From: Bisporella sp. PMI_857
Taxonomy: Eukaryota; Ascomycota; Leotiomycetes; Helotiales; Helotiaceae
Assembly: GCA_021307315.1 (NCBI GenBank)
Contig: JAJSPD010000005.1
Span: 124,001-188,000 of the forward strand
DNA: 64,000 nucleotides
Direction of reading: 5' to 3'
The position numbers and the translations under genes were made by a program. The notes beneath the pieces were generated by a model. The model was not told the origin of the DNA. It searched no databases and worked only from the letters and a program-made list of their open reading frames with translations. Positions 21,174 to 34,028 of this stretch are shown here, piece after piece (the first letter of the stretch is position 1; every line of letters begins with the position of its first letter).

Positions 21174-24100
21174 ATGTCCTCGACACCTCGTCCCAGCTCA
21201 CAACATGAATCTACGGAACCTCCACCACGACTAGATTCCACGACCCCAGAACTTGATGTCAAGAAGCTCCAATCCCTGCCTTCAGAGCAACAAGATCTCT
21301 ACCTTCTTACCTTTATATCGACCCTCACGAAACATGTCGAATCGCTCGATGCAGATGATTGCACGGCTCAACAATTGTATCTAAAGCGGGAGCTCCTGCA
21401 AATTCTGAACCTGGTCGCTCCACCCCCTACAAGAGTTATAAGGAATAATCTGGGAAGATGTTTTGCTCATATACTGGGCAAAGGGGACAGGAAACTTCTG
21501 TTTGAGACCATAAAGGACTTGGTGGACATAGTAGGAAGTGGAAAGAGTAAAGCGGAAGCTGATCTGCGTACAAAACATGCAGCCGTCTATTGCTTGGGAG
21601 ATGTGTTCGCTGCAGCAGGAGACAGTGCTATTGGGCTACATCCACTTACCTGTGTTACCTTGACTAAATTTCTGAAGACTGCACAGAACAATGCGGGCGT
21701 CCGAGCAGCAATCTTCAATGCGCTAGGAAAGATTATCCAAATGGTTGCAGGCAGCTTGGATGAGCAAATGGCTAAAGACGCCTGGAAGTATGGCAACAGA
21801 TATGCAGCAGCTGATAAGTCGGCACTGGTACAAATTGCTGCATGCAGATGCTTGAGGTCTCTTGTCAAAAATACCACCTATTTTGACAATTCCAGCGACT
21901 TTGATACGCTGAAAACAACTATTTTCAAGACCATAGATTCAGCGAGTCCGCTTGTACGACAAGCAGCTGCAGAGTGCTTAGCAGAAGCATTGGTGAAATG
22001 TCATTCGGAGAATCCTCTTCAAGAAAATGATGTACCTAAACTCAAGAAGCCAAAAAGGACAAACACGAAGCGCGGAACAATAGCCCCAGACGATGAAGAG
22101 ATACCCCGCCCAGAAAGTCCAGGGCCAAAGAAAAGCCAGGTCCTGGTCCTGACTCTTCCTGAAATGCTTAAGCATTTGTCTACATTCTATGTAAAATTAT
22201 CTACCAGCAACAGGGCTCGAGCAGGGTTGGCAATTTGTTACAGCCGGATATTTACGAACCTGAGCGAGAGAACCGTGGAGGCACACTATATAAAAATTGT
22301 GGACCATTTGACATCCGACGTCCTAAGTCATCAGAATATCACCAGCAATAGGTACCGAATTTTGAGCACTCGCAAATTTGTCCAGGTGATACTTGAGGAC
22401 ACCATTGGTCAAAATATTCTTGGGGAGTCTGGCCAGTTAGATGCTGCAAAAGCTGTCATCAACGATATCCTCAAGAACTACCCTCAAGTGATTAAGGAGC
22501 AAGCAGAGCCAACAAAATATGCGCTTGTTGCTACCCTCAGTGCTCTCGCCTCGCTCATCAAATCTCTTGGGTCCGCTTCAAATGCCTTTGGTGATTCGTG
22601 CAGAGATGGTCTATTACAAGTTCTAGCGCACCCTAGCTATACTGTCCAAGTATTTGCGTCATATTGTTTGCGAACCTTTACATTGGCTTGCCCGCAGCAA
22701 CTTTTGCCCTGTTTGACGATTTGTATGAACAGCGTAAATAGGGAGTTGACTCTGCTTACCACCGGTCGCAATTCTCCGAGACGTTGTGTTGGATTTGCGA
22801 ATGGTTTGTCCGCAATGATTAGTACATCGCCTCTTCAGCCGCTCTATGGCTCTGTTGATGTCAATAGTAGGGTATTGTCATTGGCTACCGGGCTTTTGAA
22901 ATCGAGTAGTAAATCAGAATTGCGAATATCAGGCACTCAGATCCAAGTGGCATGGATACTGATCGGTGGTTTGATGTCGCTAGGTCCAAATTTTGTCAAG
23001 ATACATCTCTCGCAGCTTTTACTTCTTTGGAAGAATGCACTTCCAAAACCGCTTGCCAAAGACAACACATCTCAAAGGAGCTACCTCGAATCTTCGTTCC
23101 TTACCCACGTAAGAGAGTGTGCTCTTGGATCTATACTAGCCTTCCTACAATTCAACAGCCGACTATTAACAGTGGATGTTTCGAAACGAATATCGCAGAT
23201 GTTGCAGAACACCACGGCATTCTTGAAAAGTTTACCTTCCAAAAAGACTGTAGAAGACATTTCCCAGCGCCTCACACCGTCTCTACAGCTTCTCGACCTA
23301 GATCTTATGGTACAGAGACGGGTACTGCAATGTTACACAAAACTAGTGAACCTCAGTCCTGCTGGCGGGAGTGAAACTTTATTACAATCCAACCTGCTCA
23401 CGCTTGCCGTGTCCTTCTTCGCAGATCCTGACAACTATACACCGAGCTCACTAAGTACTTCGATAGCTAGTTCTGCCGGCAATTTTGAGACCATATGGGA
23501 TGTGGGTGATAACTGTGGTTTTGGAGTTACTGGGCTGGTGAGAGGATTTGAGGTTAGAAAACTTCCCGGTCAGCAAGTGAATGATGAACAAGATGACTGG
23601 ATGAAAGAAAGTGGGCCAGATTGCAATATTTCTGCGGTCCTTCTCTCGCCAGTTTGTAGCTCCCTCGAGCACGACTCGCTCTCGTTATATCTGGGAGAGT
23701 TGGGGGAAATGGATGTGCTTCCAGATCCGCCTGCAACCGAGGTCGTGAACGTCGCCATCAAATTATTTGCAATCGCTTTTCCTCTTACTCCTCCAAAGAT
23801 TCAGGAGAGTATATTAGAGCAGATAGCCACATTTCTTTCTGCAGGGTCCCTCCAGCGCGATCCAGGTAGAAGAGCTGCCATGAATATCAATGTGGCTACG
23901 GCTCTCTTCTCTACACTAAAGGTCGCGGTAAAAGAGACTCAGTCACCATCTGGCGATCTCACTAACCCCGCAGTGGAAAAGTTGATGCAAGAATTGATCC
24001 GGACTTTTGTCATTCATCCTGATCAGTACCTGCGCAGCATTGGGTATGAGTCGTTAGCAAGGTTGTGCAACAGCTCTGGAAATACATTTACAAATCATGA

Positions 24101-27100
24101 GATCAAACACCTTGTAGATGTAATAGTGGAGAATCGTGAGCCGGGGGCGAGAGCAGGTTGTGCTATGGCTTTGGGCTGTATTCATTCTCAAGTTGGCGGC
24201 ATGGCCGCAGGGTTCCATCTCAAAACCATCCTAGGAATTCTAATGTCCTTATGCAATGACCCACATCCGACAGTTCACTTTTGGGCTTTGGAAGCACTGG
24301 CACGCGTTGCGGATTCGGCCGGGCTGACATTTTCGGGATATGTATCGAGCACTCTCGGCATGGTTGGCCAGCTTTATGTAGGCGACACGCACAATGAGGA
24401 GGTAGCCTCAGTAGCTACCTCGAATCTAGAGCTGGAACTATCCACCAGTGCCGTCATTGCAAGATATGTTGACTCTCTTGTCAATGTATTAGGCCCTGAT
24501 CTTCAAGATTTAGCCAAGGCTCGTGAACTGATCCTTACTCTCGTAGGCCAGTTCCAAGGAGAAGATAACACAGCAGTGTTGGGGGGGAGCTTGCGGTGTT
24601 TGGAACACTTCTCAGTATTCGCCCCTGGTCACATGGTATTTGGAGACTATGTGGTTCAGTTGCAAAAAGACCTTAACTCCGACATACCTCAATTGAGAGA
24701 TATCGCAATTGACGGTCTTTATAATTTGATGAAACGCAACTCCGAAGATGTTGTCAACGCTGCTGATGCAGGCTTCGAAGATCAATTATGGCTTGCACTT
24801 GATGCCGACCCTACTCATGAGGGAATACGGAACGTTATCCGGAACTGGTTGCAACACTCTTGCCTTTCTGAAACAGCGCGCTGGCTACAGAGATGTCAGG
24901 CTGTTTTAACCATGACCAGACCTAAAGTTGTTGAGGCTACTCCATTGACAGCAAAGCCAAAGTCTGCGATGCCTGACTTGCAGGACGAGGAGGTTGCCGG
25001 GTTTGCAGCCGCTTCTGGTACTGCTAAAGATGATGGAACAGTCGGCTCAGGGGCCGGACAGGAACCTCTCAGATGGCAAGTTCGTACATTCGCGATGAGC
25101 TGCCTTGGGGACATGTTTTCTATCATCAACAAGGATACCACCTATGAGGGTACTTCACGGGCTGAAATGGAACTGCAAAAGAAAGTGGCCGATGTTATTC
25201 GCATGGCATTCTCTGCATCGACGTCGAATGTGGTTGAACTGAGAGTGTGGGGCTTGAAGATTATCGATTCAGTTCTAAAGATGTTTGGCAAGACTCCAGA
25301 TCCTGACTTTCAGGAAGCGCCTCTCTTAGAACAATACCAAGCGCAGATCAGTTCCGCCTTGACACCTGCTTTCGCAGCCGATTCCTCACCAGAGTTAGCA
25401 TCCGAAGCTGTCAATGTTTGCGCTGCCTTTATTGCCACAGGTATTGTGACGGATGTGGATAGGATGGGACGAATCTTGAAAACATTAGTCACTGCGCTAG
25501 AAAACTTCTCAACTGAATCCGAAGCAGCCGCCATTGGGGACCTCAAGGGTCTCAGCTCTAATGCTGCAGTCATGGTCAAGATGGCAGTTTTCTCAGCTTG
25601 GGCTGAACTTCAAGTTGCCAGTGGTGAGCAGACCTATCTCATTGATGTATTGAAACCTTACATCGGTACTTTGACTCCCTTGTGGTTAGCTTCATTGCGA
25701 GAATTTGCTCGCTTGAGATTCGAGCCAGATATTTCCATGAGTCTAGGCCCTCCATCATTATCGGGGAGTTTGGATACTATCTACTCTGCGCTTAATCGTG
25801 AAACCCTCTTAAAATTCTACCAGGACTCATGGTTGAAGCTTGTTGATGCAATTGCCAGCTTAATTGAGCAAGACAGCGAATTCGTATTCAATGCATTAGA
25901 TGGGAAGGAAACAAATGCTCCCGTTACGAACGGTCACTCTAAAGGGAGCGACATCAATTATCGAGATGAACCTGTCGCATTCTTCTTCGTGTTATTTGGG
26001 ATTGCTTTCGAGGCACTCGTTGCTCGACCGGGCAGCGACGCCTTGGCATCCAAAGAGCAGACTTTGGAGATATTGCAAGCATTGAAGAAAATCTTACACC
26101 CTAGTGTCTCCGGTCACGCCATTTATCGCGAAGCAATTTTCTCAGAAACGATGGACTTATTGGATCGTCTAGTCCTCACTGAAGACCTTGATGTTCAAAG
26201 TGTCATTGTACAAATTGCTCGTGGACTTTGTATCTCGCACCCATCAGCCATCAAACCTCAGGTAAATGAAGATGGCGATCTCTCCGAAGACATTGAGCAA
26301 CTCTTCGAGCTCACCCGGATCATTATCCTCGTCCTCGCCGGGATATTGCCTAATCTGACAGAAATTAAGCAACCAGCGCGTTATCAGTTGACTGATGAGG
26401 CTATTTCTCTTGTTCGTGTATCACTAAGTGCACTCGTTGATGCCGCTGAGGTGTTTCCGGCAATAATAAAAACTGATCTTCACGCCTGTATCATCCACGT
26501 TTTTGCCACGGTTCTCGGCACAGCCAGTTGCCAGGCTGTTGTCGTCCCCCAATCACTCCCGATCCTGAAGCGGTTCATTACTAGTATGCAAGCAGGTGGA
26601 AAGAAAGCGAACGAAGTTCTCACTCAAATACAAGGTTGCCTCAAGCGATTTCTGTCTATCTACCTTCATGCGCAGAAACGCGAGACCGAGGCTTCGCTAC
26701 CTTGCGTCAAGAACACTCTCCTCGCCTCAACTGTCTTACTTACAAGTGGCACGAACAACCTATCTGCATCTGAGCCGCTGGTAGCTCGGTTTTTAGATGA
26801 GGTCGTGGACTGCTTGAGTGACCGAATGGTAAGTCTTGTCAAGCCATTCTTTCAAACTTCTCTGGCTAAAATATAATAGACCGCAAAGGTAGCCGCTAAT
26901 TGCATCCGTACCATTCTCCTCAGCAGCAACAAAACGCCAGCTGATCAAAGTATTGCGCGGTACCTCGTTCCTCGACTCGTTGCCTTCACCACCATGACCT
27001 CAAACGAAGATCCGGAAAAGGCACGGGCACTCGTTGCGCACACTCTCACTTCCTTCGTTTCTACGGTATCTAAGCAGCAAAAGGTAGCTGCAATGTCGAT

Positions 27101-27362
27101 TGTAGTGCCAACATTAATAGAACGAGCCAACAAGGAGGGTGAGGAGGTATATCGTGAAACAAGTACAAGGTTACTCGAGCTCGCAGGTATGGATCAGGCG
27201 GTTTTTAGAGGTATTGTAGGGAATATGACAGAAGAGCAAAAAGGCTTTATAGAGAGTGTCATTGTTGCAGGACGAGCTGCACAGGCAAGGGAGAATGAGA
27301 GAAACAGTAAGGCGGACGGCGGAGAACCAAGTATTGCGTTGAGGATGGATTTTGGTGTTTGA
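21174..27362 (+). CDS. laa1: LAA1/HEATR5 large HEAT-repeat AP-1 accessory protein
   Basis: Very large HEAT-repeat scaffold that works with the AP-1 clathrin adaptor in trans-Golgi/endosome traffic. Exon 1 is 21174-26828 and exon 2 is 26880-27362, with a 51-bp intron (GTAAGT donor, TAG acceptor, CTAAA branch); the total is 2045 residues, close to yeast Laa1. The start MSSTPRPSSQHES is chosen because the open frame upstream runs into the divergent gene. Characteristic stretches are RVIRNNLGRCFAHILGKGD and ADLRTKHAAVYCLGDVFAAAG near the N-terminus and EPGARAGCAMALGCIH and DPHPTVHFWALEALARVADSAG in the middle, as in HEATR5. Helical repeats run through the whole length. An acidic/lysine-rich low-complexity insert is at about residues 285-330. 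Intact frame. Confidence 0.95.
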
Positions 27363-27630
27363 GAGCGTGGGTATACCCATTATATAGATGCGCTTAAAAT
27401 ACAAGAGTACTAATCATTTGTGGTGGCATAAGCCATATTATTAAAGATATCTATCACAAAGCTTCTATTGTTCATTTTTCCCGCATATTTTATGCCTGAA
27501 CGTGGATTGGAGGCGCAGCTCGAAAACCAACAATTAGCCGCCAATTGTCCAGAACAGGCATAGGGTCCTGATACTCCCTCTCCCACGGCCGCCATAGAGC
27601 GTAACTCTACATTTTTTGTACTCATCAGAA

Positions 27631-27648
27631 ATGCTACCATTGATATGA
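27631..27648 (+). promoter_or_regulatory. Short uORF overlapping the next start codon
   Basis: ATG at 27631 opens a five-codon frame ending in TGA at 27646-27648, which overlaps the main ATG at 27645 as ATGA. If the transcript includes it, it could reduce or couple initiation. Seen in sequence; function inferred. Confidence 0.4.
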
Positions 27649-29703
27649 TATTGCCAGAGCTTCAAGATGAGCTCAACTCTTTCCTCAAGGAGCTCGTACC
27701 ACCTAAGAATGTTCGATTTGACACAACACAATCCCAGTATGGGCTACCACGTCATGAAGAGGCTACTCAATCGGATTCAGATATATCTGACAATTATAAA
27801 AGCGTTTTCGACAATTTGTCTGACCACTCAACCGTATCTAGCATTGGCCTTCCCTTAAATGCCACTGATGATCTCCTGAAAGCTCTTCGGAGTAGTTTGC
27901 TTCCTCAACTTCGCCAAGATATCAAAAGAACAGATATCCAGGTCCAAATCTCCAAGATACTTGAGACGTATGTCAATAATTTACTCGGAGAAGCTGAAAC
28001 GTTAGAAGAGATGAAGCTAGCGCGGCTGCTGCAGCGGAGTCGACACAAGATTACGTCCAAAGTAATACAGGAAGTTAGCCAAGATCACCAAGAGGCTTTT
28101 CATGATGCTCGCGACAAGGAAAAGATGATAGAAACTGAAAGACGCCTCGAGGAATGGTTGAAAGCAATGCCCTCAGAGCCTGCCCGTGATGAAGAGGTTG
28201 AGAATGCTGTTTGGGAAGCACTCGACATCATTACTGACAGTGAGACCGATGATGAGGACTTCGTGTCTCCAAATCCTCAATCCCGGGTTTTCTTGACCAA
28301 GGGTGCAGCTTTCAGCGAGCTTCGAGACAGTATCAATGCCATGGTTCTGCAGCGGGAGCCGACGTTACATACAACAGTTTCTACACTAGCATCAAGGATA
28401 ATTCGGGGACTAGGGCATGGAACTTGGTATTCTTACCACAATTTAATAGGTTTAGCTCGCAACCGGACGGAAAAGTGGGTAATGAGGCTAAAAAAGCTGT
28501 TCAGGCCTGGTCTTCCTTTCGGATACAGGCGAATCGAATGGCAATGTGTTAGTGCAGCGAGATCAGCCGCAACACCTCCGTCTTCTGTTGCTAACACCTT
28601 TTTAGGAGGCAGAGGGATGTGACACATGGCTCTATGGGGATTTTGACAACAGTAATCCTGGGGAATTGGAAATTTTTGCACAGTCACTACGAACCAAAAA
28701 AGGAAATGATTCCTTATCCAGCTTACTACGTCAGAGAGCACAGCATTATATACCGAGCGAGACAGATATGAAGTTTACAGACTGTATACCCGCAAACTTA
28801 AATATAAGCAAGACCGCACCTCCCAAGGTATGGTATATCGATCGCTATCTCTAACCATTTTTAATGTTACCATAGACAAATAAAGCCAGCTCGGAGGGCG
28901 ATGTAGCGAGAAATCGAGATTTCGATCTAACTGGTAGAGTCGTTGTTCAATCTATAAATGATATAAACACTGAGCACAAGAAGTTCCTTGCTCTTTGTAT
29001 AAACACTCGCAAGAACTATACTATGCTTGGCGAGATCGATGTGTCTACCATTCTCAGGGACAGTGACCTCTTTGCACACATCGAAAAGAAGTATCATCAC
29101 CTGCGCGGCTATAAAGTCAGAAGCTTGAAGCCATTTTTATATCAGCCCGTCAACATCGAATTTGTAAAGGTTAGAGATTCCCCCTCTTCGAGGCAAACCC
29201 TCAGACTAACTCTTACTCCTACCAAGTTTGCCCTAGAGGACGCACACCGAATTGATATACAATATGACCCTCCACACATTCCACCCGATATTGAAATCCA
29301 TTCACGCAACTATGAATATACACCGTGTCCTCTTGTCCCACTGCCACCAATCCCAGCAAACGCATTTCTTCACTACCTACAGTGTCATGCAGATGAGGGT
29401 TCTCTACGAGGCAAGAAGTGGTTCAATCGGCTCCCCAAGAAACTCGAAAAGAGTCTAATCGATGTTCGACATTCAACAGAAGTCGAGAAGGATGTGGTTG
29501 GCTGGGGAATTCATATCATTGAAGGACCAAATATTGCCTGGATCACTAGACTAACCTTCATCGTGGTCTTGGTTAGCGGCATTTTGAGTGTTTGCTATTC
29601 TTTGGCGACGAAAGATATTTCCTCGGGCTTTGCAATTGGCACTTGGATGGTCATTGCATGGGCTACGGGAATATCAGCGCTATACTGGCAATGGAAGGAT
29701 TAG
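27645..29703 (+). CDS. Fungal orphan protein with Cys-containing motif and C-terminal membrane hairpin
   Basis: Unknown function. Exons 27645-28547, 28606-28827 and 28876-29703 (introns 58 and 48 bp, branches CTAAC and near-consensus) give 650 residues. The N-terminal half is helical and acidic (residues 1-250), then come a basic region and RRIEWQC, which continues after the first intron as EAEGCDTWLYGDF; this W-x-C...C...YGDF block recurs in a large fungal family with no assigned role. Near the C-terminus is GWGIHIIEGPN, followed by two membrane helices (about residues 590-645: LTFIVVLVSGILSVCYSLA and IGTWMVIAWATGISALYW). I recognise the GxxIxEGPN-plus-hairpin ending as a widespread Pezizomycotina orphan module. 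Topology suggests an anchored cytosolic protein. Confidence 0.75.
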
Positions 29704-29869
29704 ACAACGGCTCACAAATTGTTTCCACGGCATGATTTTCATAGCGAGGATAATGTGTCATTCAGATTTCATTTCATCAATCATAAGCTATCAATGCATT
29801 TCAGGCAACGAATTATCGAAATGGCCGGTTCACTCGAAGCAGCCAAACTTTTCGAATAAGATTTCCCCC

Positions 29870-30467
29870 TTACTCCAAAACTGGCAACTCCCCCTTGGCC
29901 TGCGCCTCTTTAACCAACGCGTCATACCTCGCAACAGCATCCTCATAATCGCTCACCAAGTCTCTTCGTCCTGGCGTAGCGTCATCACCACCAAATGCCC
30001 GAACAGCAGCGTAGTACACATCCGCAAGAGCCCTACAGATTGAAGAAAGTGAGACAGAAGAGCATTGGTAGTAGAGGTCTGTCTTGAAGTTGTTGTCAAT
30101 CTTGAGCTTGGCAGACACGGTGAAGCGGGTCTGGAGGCGGTAGTTGGTGTAGCCGAAGTCGTGGCGGTTGCAGGCAGGGGTGAAAGGGAAGCCGAATGGG
30201 TTGTCTGGGGAGGAGGTGCAACCGTCAGATGACTGAAAGGAGGTCAGTAACACTGTGTGGGAGATCAAGGCGGAATGATTTGCTTACCCAGTCCAGGGTA
30301 GACGGGTCCAGAGCATTGCGCTTCGCGGTGAACTGGGGGAGGGTGAGGGTGAAGAGATACTGGTCTGTGATGGTAACCAGAGATTGGCGGACCGGCAGGT
30401 CGACATTGGCTGGGAGAGCCAAAGCGGTTGACACGAAAGCGAGAACTGCGGCACTGGAGAACTGCAT
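29870..30467 (-). CDS. Secreted fungal/bacterial-type phospholipase A2
   Basis: Small secreted phospholipase A2 of the prokaryotic/fungal group (PF09056 type), which cleaves the sn-2 acyl chain of phospholipids. Exons 30288-30467 and 29870-30232, with a 55-bp intron (GTAAGC donor, CAG acceptor), give 180 residues. A signal peptide (MQFSSAAVLAFVSTALA) is followed by a short pro-region. Exon 2 opens with SSDGCTSSPDNPFGF; the catalytic His-Asp pair is in CNRHDFGYTNYR. Four cysteines (DGC, PAC, QC, IC) fit two disulfides. The length and layout match fungal sPLA2 proteins. No pathway neighbour is evident. Confidence 0.92.
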
Positions 30468-31499
30468 CTTGACAATTGACCTTCTTACGGCTTGCCTGAG
30501 ACAAAGATGGAGGATTTGGGATCTGATATGCTCTTGAGGAATGCAACCAGGAACCTGCAGAAATCTCCAATGCAGGAACCGATGTTATATACCCGCAAGT
30601 CAGGCACCATTCCCCCACAGTTGAAATAGATCACCGCATTGTCCCTCTCCAACGTTGCAACGAACTTCCCCATATAGACGGCACGCCCATCTTTATTGAA
30701 ACTTGGCGTTGAAAATCGAGATCACAAGGTGTCACCGCCAGGGATACTCTGTATTGTTGGTCCGGCCCGCAACCTTATTTCTAGATTCGTGCTGAAAGCT
30801 TTGGCGATTATTGGTCATGACATGCAGAACGATACCGGCAGTCATATCGAATATGGGATGAACCACCGCTGCATCCCACTTGGCGTTGTGTGGGCAAAAT
30901 TATAATTGGATGAGGGAAGGCCCGAACCCCGCGCAAAGGAATGCCATAAGTTCATACAAGGGCTACGTAACACAATAAAGTACCTAGGTATACATCTTCC
31001 TTTTTGACTTACGCCCGTAGGCGATGAAAGAGTGCGAGGCTGGTTGGTGGTGAATTAACCCGAAGGTGTCCTTGAAGGGATCCTCTCTATTCTAGCTACA
31101 TTAAGACTCATAAGCATTGTGAAAAAAAAAAAGGAAAAAAAAAAGGGTTGTTTGGGGGTCCTATCCTCCTCATTAAATGAATGTTATGCGTGGGTCTAGT
31201 GGGTAACAAAACCAGGGGACTCAGCCTTTTCAGTGGCCAAAAATCTTGCGGCTCCATTGCTAGATCCATTTTTCCATGTGTGCACAGCCATAACAATCGG
31301 ACTAAGGGTTCAGAGCGAACAGGTATAGTTGGACGATTAAGTGGTAAGACTCGAGTCGTTAAAAGGCTTGGATGTACCCCACTAGCCCCATCCGTTTAGT
31401 ATTTTATGGGAGGGGTTGTCCCCATTCGCAAATAACGAACGGAGAAATTATTATCCCTTTGGTAAGTGATCAATACAAGCGAAGTGGCAACTCTATGAA
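30468..31499. other. Intergenic, no gene seen
   Basis: Gene-free stretch before the Mutator-like MITE. It includes a two-part poly-A tract at 31132-31144 and 31145-31154 (11 A, GG, 10 A). No conserved frame. Confidence 0.5.
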
Positions 31500-32002
31500 G
31501 GCAAGTGATTAAAATACACCCGGTGTAGGAATAAGTGGGGCGTCGCCATTTTTACTTTACAATTATAAGTTATATTAAAAAAGAATTATATCAGTTACTT
31601 GAATTTTAGCAGTACACTCTCAAGTTAAAAAGTAGCAGGCTTAAAAACTTGGGATATTGTCACGGCTTTGGCCCTACTTTGCTCAAAGTTTTTTGAGGCT
31701 CAGCCTTTTAAAGCGAGTCCTGACACTACAAAGCTTGCTTACACTGACTTTTTGGCATAACAATTAACAGTTGTTCACACTTTTGAGTCTTTTTTCTTGA
31801 AATCCACGGATCGAAATCCTTGTTCGCTTTAAGTTGTTACAGTAACTGATGTGGTTCTTTTTTAATATAACTTATAATTGTAAAGTAATCACGACTTTTA
31901 CTAAAGATCCCATTCAAAGTTAAAATGGCCATGTCCCACTTATTCCTACACCCGGTGTATACCCCACCTTTTCCTACACCGGGTGTATTTTAATCGCTTG
32001 CC
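31500..32002. mobile_element. Mutator-like MITE with long inverted ends and 9-bp TSD
   Basis: Non-autonomous element of 503 bp. Ends are GGCAAGTGATTAAAATACAC (31500 onwards) and its complement with one T/C change (ending 32002). The flanks carry CTCTATGAA at 31491-31499 and 32003-32011. Nested inverted similarity continues for about 100 bp, including an AT-rich block around ACTTTACAATTATAAGTT. A near-palindrome TACACCSGGTGTA occurs once in the left arm (31515-31527) and twice in the right arm (31947-31959, 31975-31987), so the right arm carries a duplicated segment. A 9-bp duplication with long TIRs points to the Mutator superfamily. No transposase frame. Confidence 0.88.
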
Positions 32003-32879
32003 CTCTATGAAGGAAATCATACTTCGATTTCAGTTGACCGGGTCAGATGCCTCGAGCAACTTGAGGGGTACAACATCTACTAAACTTGAGTCACTTTCCT
32101 ATTATGAACCCGGCAGCAATGGGCTGACTTTCGAGTTGCAGGATAAAACGCCTTTCACATGTCTGAATGGCTTGCGACTGGACGCATGATTGGACACCAT
32201 TAGACACCATCTGGCACTGAGATGTCATCTCGCATGGCATCTGCATACCCCCTCGCATGCCATCTTTTCCACATCAGGGACATTTTTTCGCTGCATGAGA
32301 GCGGAACAGAGGGATTCTTATGTGCAGCGAGACGGTCAGTCATGTGATGCCAAGCAACTTCCAAGAATAGTTGCCGGGTTCCACAAAAAGCGCATATCTC
32401 GACAAGTCCAAGCTCCATAAGCTTCAGCCTCAAACACCTTCGTGTCTTTTATGAACCTGAGCATGCGTCAGTGCTTTCAGCGTCTCGAAATGTTTCATGG
32501 CTCAATTGAAATGATTGGGATGTTGTTCCATTTTTCCACTTTTCTTCTCACCTTTCGTGTACGATTAGCTGACGACATGTGTCGTGGTGGGGAATCAACA
32601 ACGTTGACCTGTGAGGCGCAGCGACGCGAATTATGAAGCTTTACGAGAACCAACATCTATCATTGCGTTTTCTTTTTCATTCTGGGTTTTTTGACTCTCG
32701 TATATGAATTACTTCGTTTGCTGCTGGACAGTTTATTTATTTCCTTTGATCGAAAGTTCTTTCAATCGCTCGCAAGGTTCCACTGACTCGCTACTCAATC
32801 GAGCTCAATCATCGAAAACTGTCGTTACCAGAAGGCGTATTTCCTAGAGAAAGCTTTCATCAGAAAACGCATTCATAGA
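32003..32879. other. Intergenic, promoter side of the PLC-like gene
   Basis: Contains local short direct repeats (GACACCAT twice near 32194-32210 and CTCGCATGSCATC twice near 32227-32265). No gene is supported. Confidence 0.45.
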
Positions 32880-34028
32880 ATGATTCCTTTGACTCCTGCT
32901 GTCTTTGCAGCAGCTTTATTTTCCAGCATCGCAAATGCATCACCCCAGGGAATATTCTCAACCGCTACTACCGCCTCCCAAGTGTCTGTATCCACCATCT
33001 CCCAAGCTGCTCTCTCAACCAGCACAACCGCCTGCAACAACTCACCTGAGCTCTGTAATCGAAACTACAACAACATAACACACATCGGCGCCCACGATTC
33101 CTTCGCTCTCCGCGATAGTAGCACCGGCTTTTCCGTGTCGGGTAACCAGTTTTACAACGCGACTTTAGCTCTATCCGCAGGCATCCGCATGTTGCAAGTA
33201 CAGGCTCATGTTGAGAACGGTACAATTCGACTCTGTCATACAACCTGTAGCTTGTTGGATGGGGGAACACTTGAGACATTTTTGGGAAATGTGAAGGTTT
33301 GGATGGACGCCAACCCCAACGAGGTTGTAACACTCCTCGTGGTGAACTCGGATGATGCGGATGCCTCGGATTTTGGACAAGTGTTCGCCTCTTCTGGCAT
33401 CTCGACGTATGGATACACTCCTGAATCTACAAGCGGTCCGATCGCGACATGGCCTACACTCCAAACGCTTATCACAGCCAATACACGTCTCATTACATTC
33501 ATCGCTAGCATAGATTATGACTCCAGCTACCCATACCTGCTCTCAGAATTTGACTTCGTGTTCGAAACCGCATTTGGAGTGACAGATTATGCCAGCTTCA
33601 CATGCGAGCTTGACCGACCAACATCCCTAGATTCCTCTTCCGCTGCCGTATCCGCCGGATACATGGGTCTATTGAACCATTTCAAGGACACAAAACAAGC
33701 ATTTTTCGACATCCCAGATGTGGCAAATATCACCATCACAAATTCGCCCAACACAACCACCATTGGTGCAGCAGGACTACATGGTCGAACGTGTTCGAAT
33801 GAATGGGGTGTTAAGCCCACATTCATCCTAGTCGACTTCTGGAATGTCGGACCAAGTATCGAGACAGCCGATCTACTGAATGGGGTCACTGGTATGGGCA
33901 GAACAAGTGCCAGCACGAGTGTATTGACTCAGAGCTCGGCGACCGCCGAGAAGCCGAGAATGCCAGCAGGCATGATGGCAGCTCTTGCAATGGGTGTTCT
34001 TGCTATCTGCAATTTCATTTGGCTGTGA
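32880..34028 (+). CDS. Secreted PLC-like phosphodiesterase (TIM-barrel), probably GPI-anchored
   Basis: Member of the PLC-like phosphodiesterase superfamily (PI-PLC X fold) common in ascomycete cell walls. Single exon, 382 residues. A signal peptide (MIPLTPAVFAAALFSSIANA) is followed by a Ser/Thr-rich stretch. The catalytic-side histidine is in THIGAHDSFAL; a further conserved stretch is LCHTTCSLLDGGTLETFL, then WMDANPNEVVTLLVVNSD, and late in the protein TFILVDFWNVG. The C-terminus has a Ser/Thr-rich linker and a hydrophobic tail (MMAALAMGVLAICNFIWL) with no cytoplasmic tail, the layout of a GPI-attachment signal. Substrate unknown; a phosphoinositide substrate should not be assumed for this subfamily. 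Confidence 0.88.
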   Translation: MIPLTPAVFAAALFSSIANASPQGIFSTATTASQVSVSTISQAALSTSTTACNNSPELCNRNYNNITHIGAHDSFALRDSSTGFSVSGNQFYNATLALSAGIRMLQVQAHVENGTIRLCHTTCSLLDGGTLETFLGNVKVWMDANPNEVVTLLVVNSDDADASDFGQVFASSGISTYGYTPESTSGPIATWPTLQTLITANTRLITFIASIDYDSSYPYLLSEFDFVFETAFGVTDYASFTCELDRPTSLDSSSAAVSAGYMGLLNHFKDTKQAFFDIPDVANITITNSPNTTTIGAAGLHGRTCSNEWGVKPTFILVDFWNVGPSIETADLLNGVTGMGRTSASTSVLTQSSATAEKPRMPAGMMAALAMGVLAICNFIWL

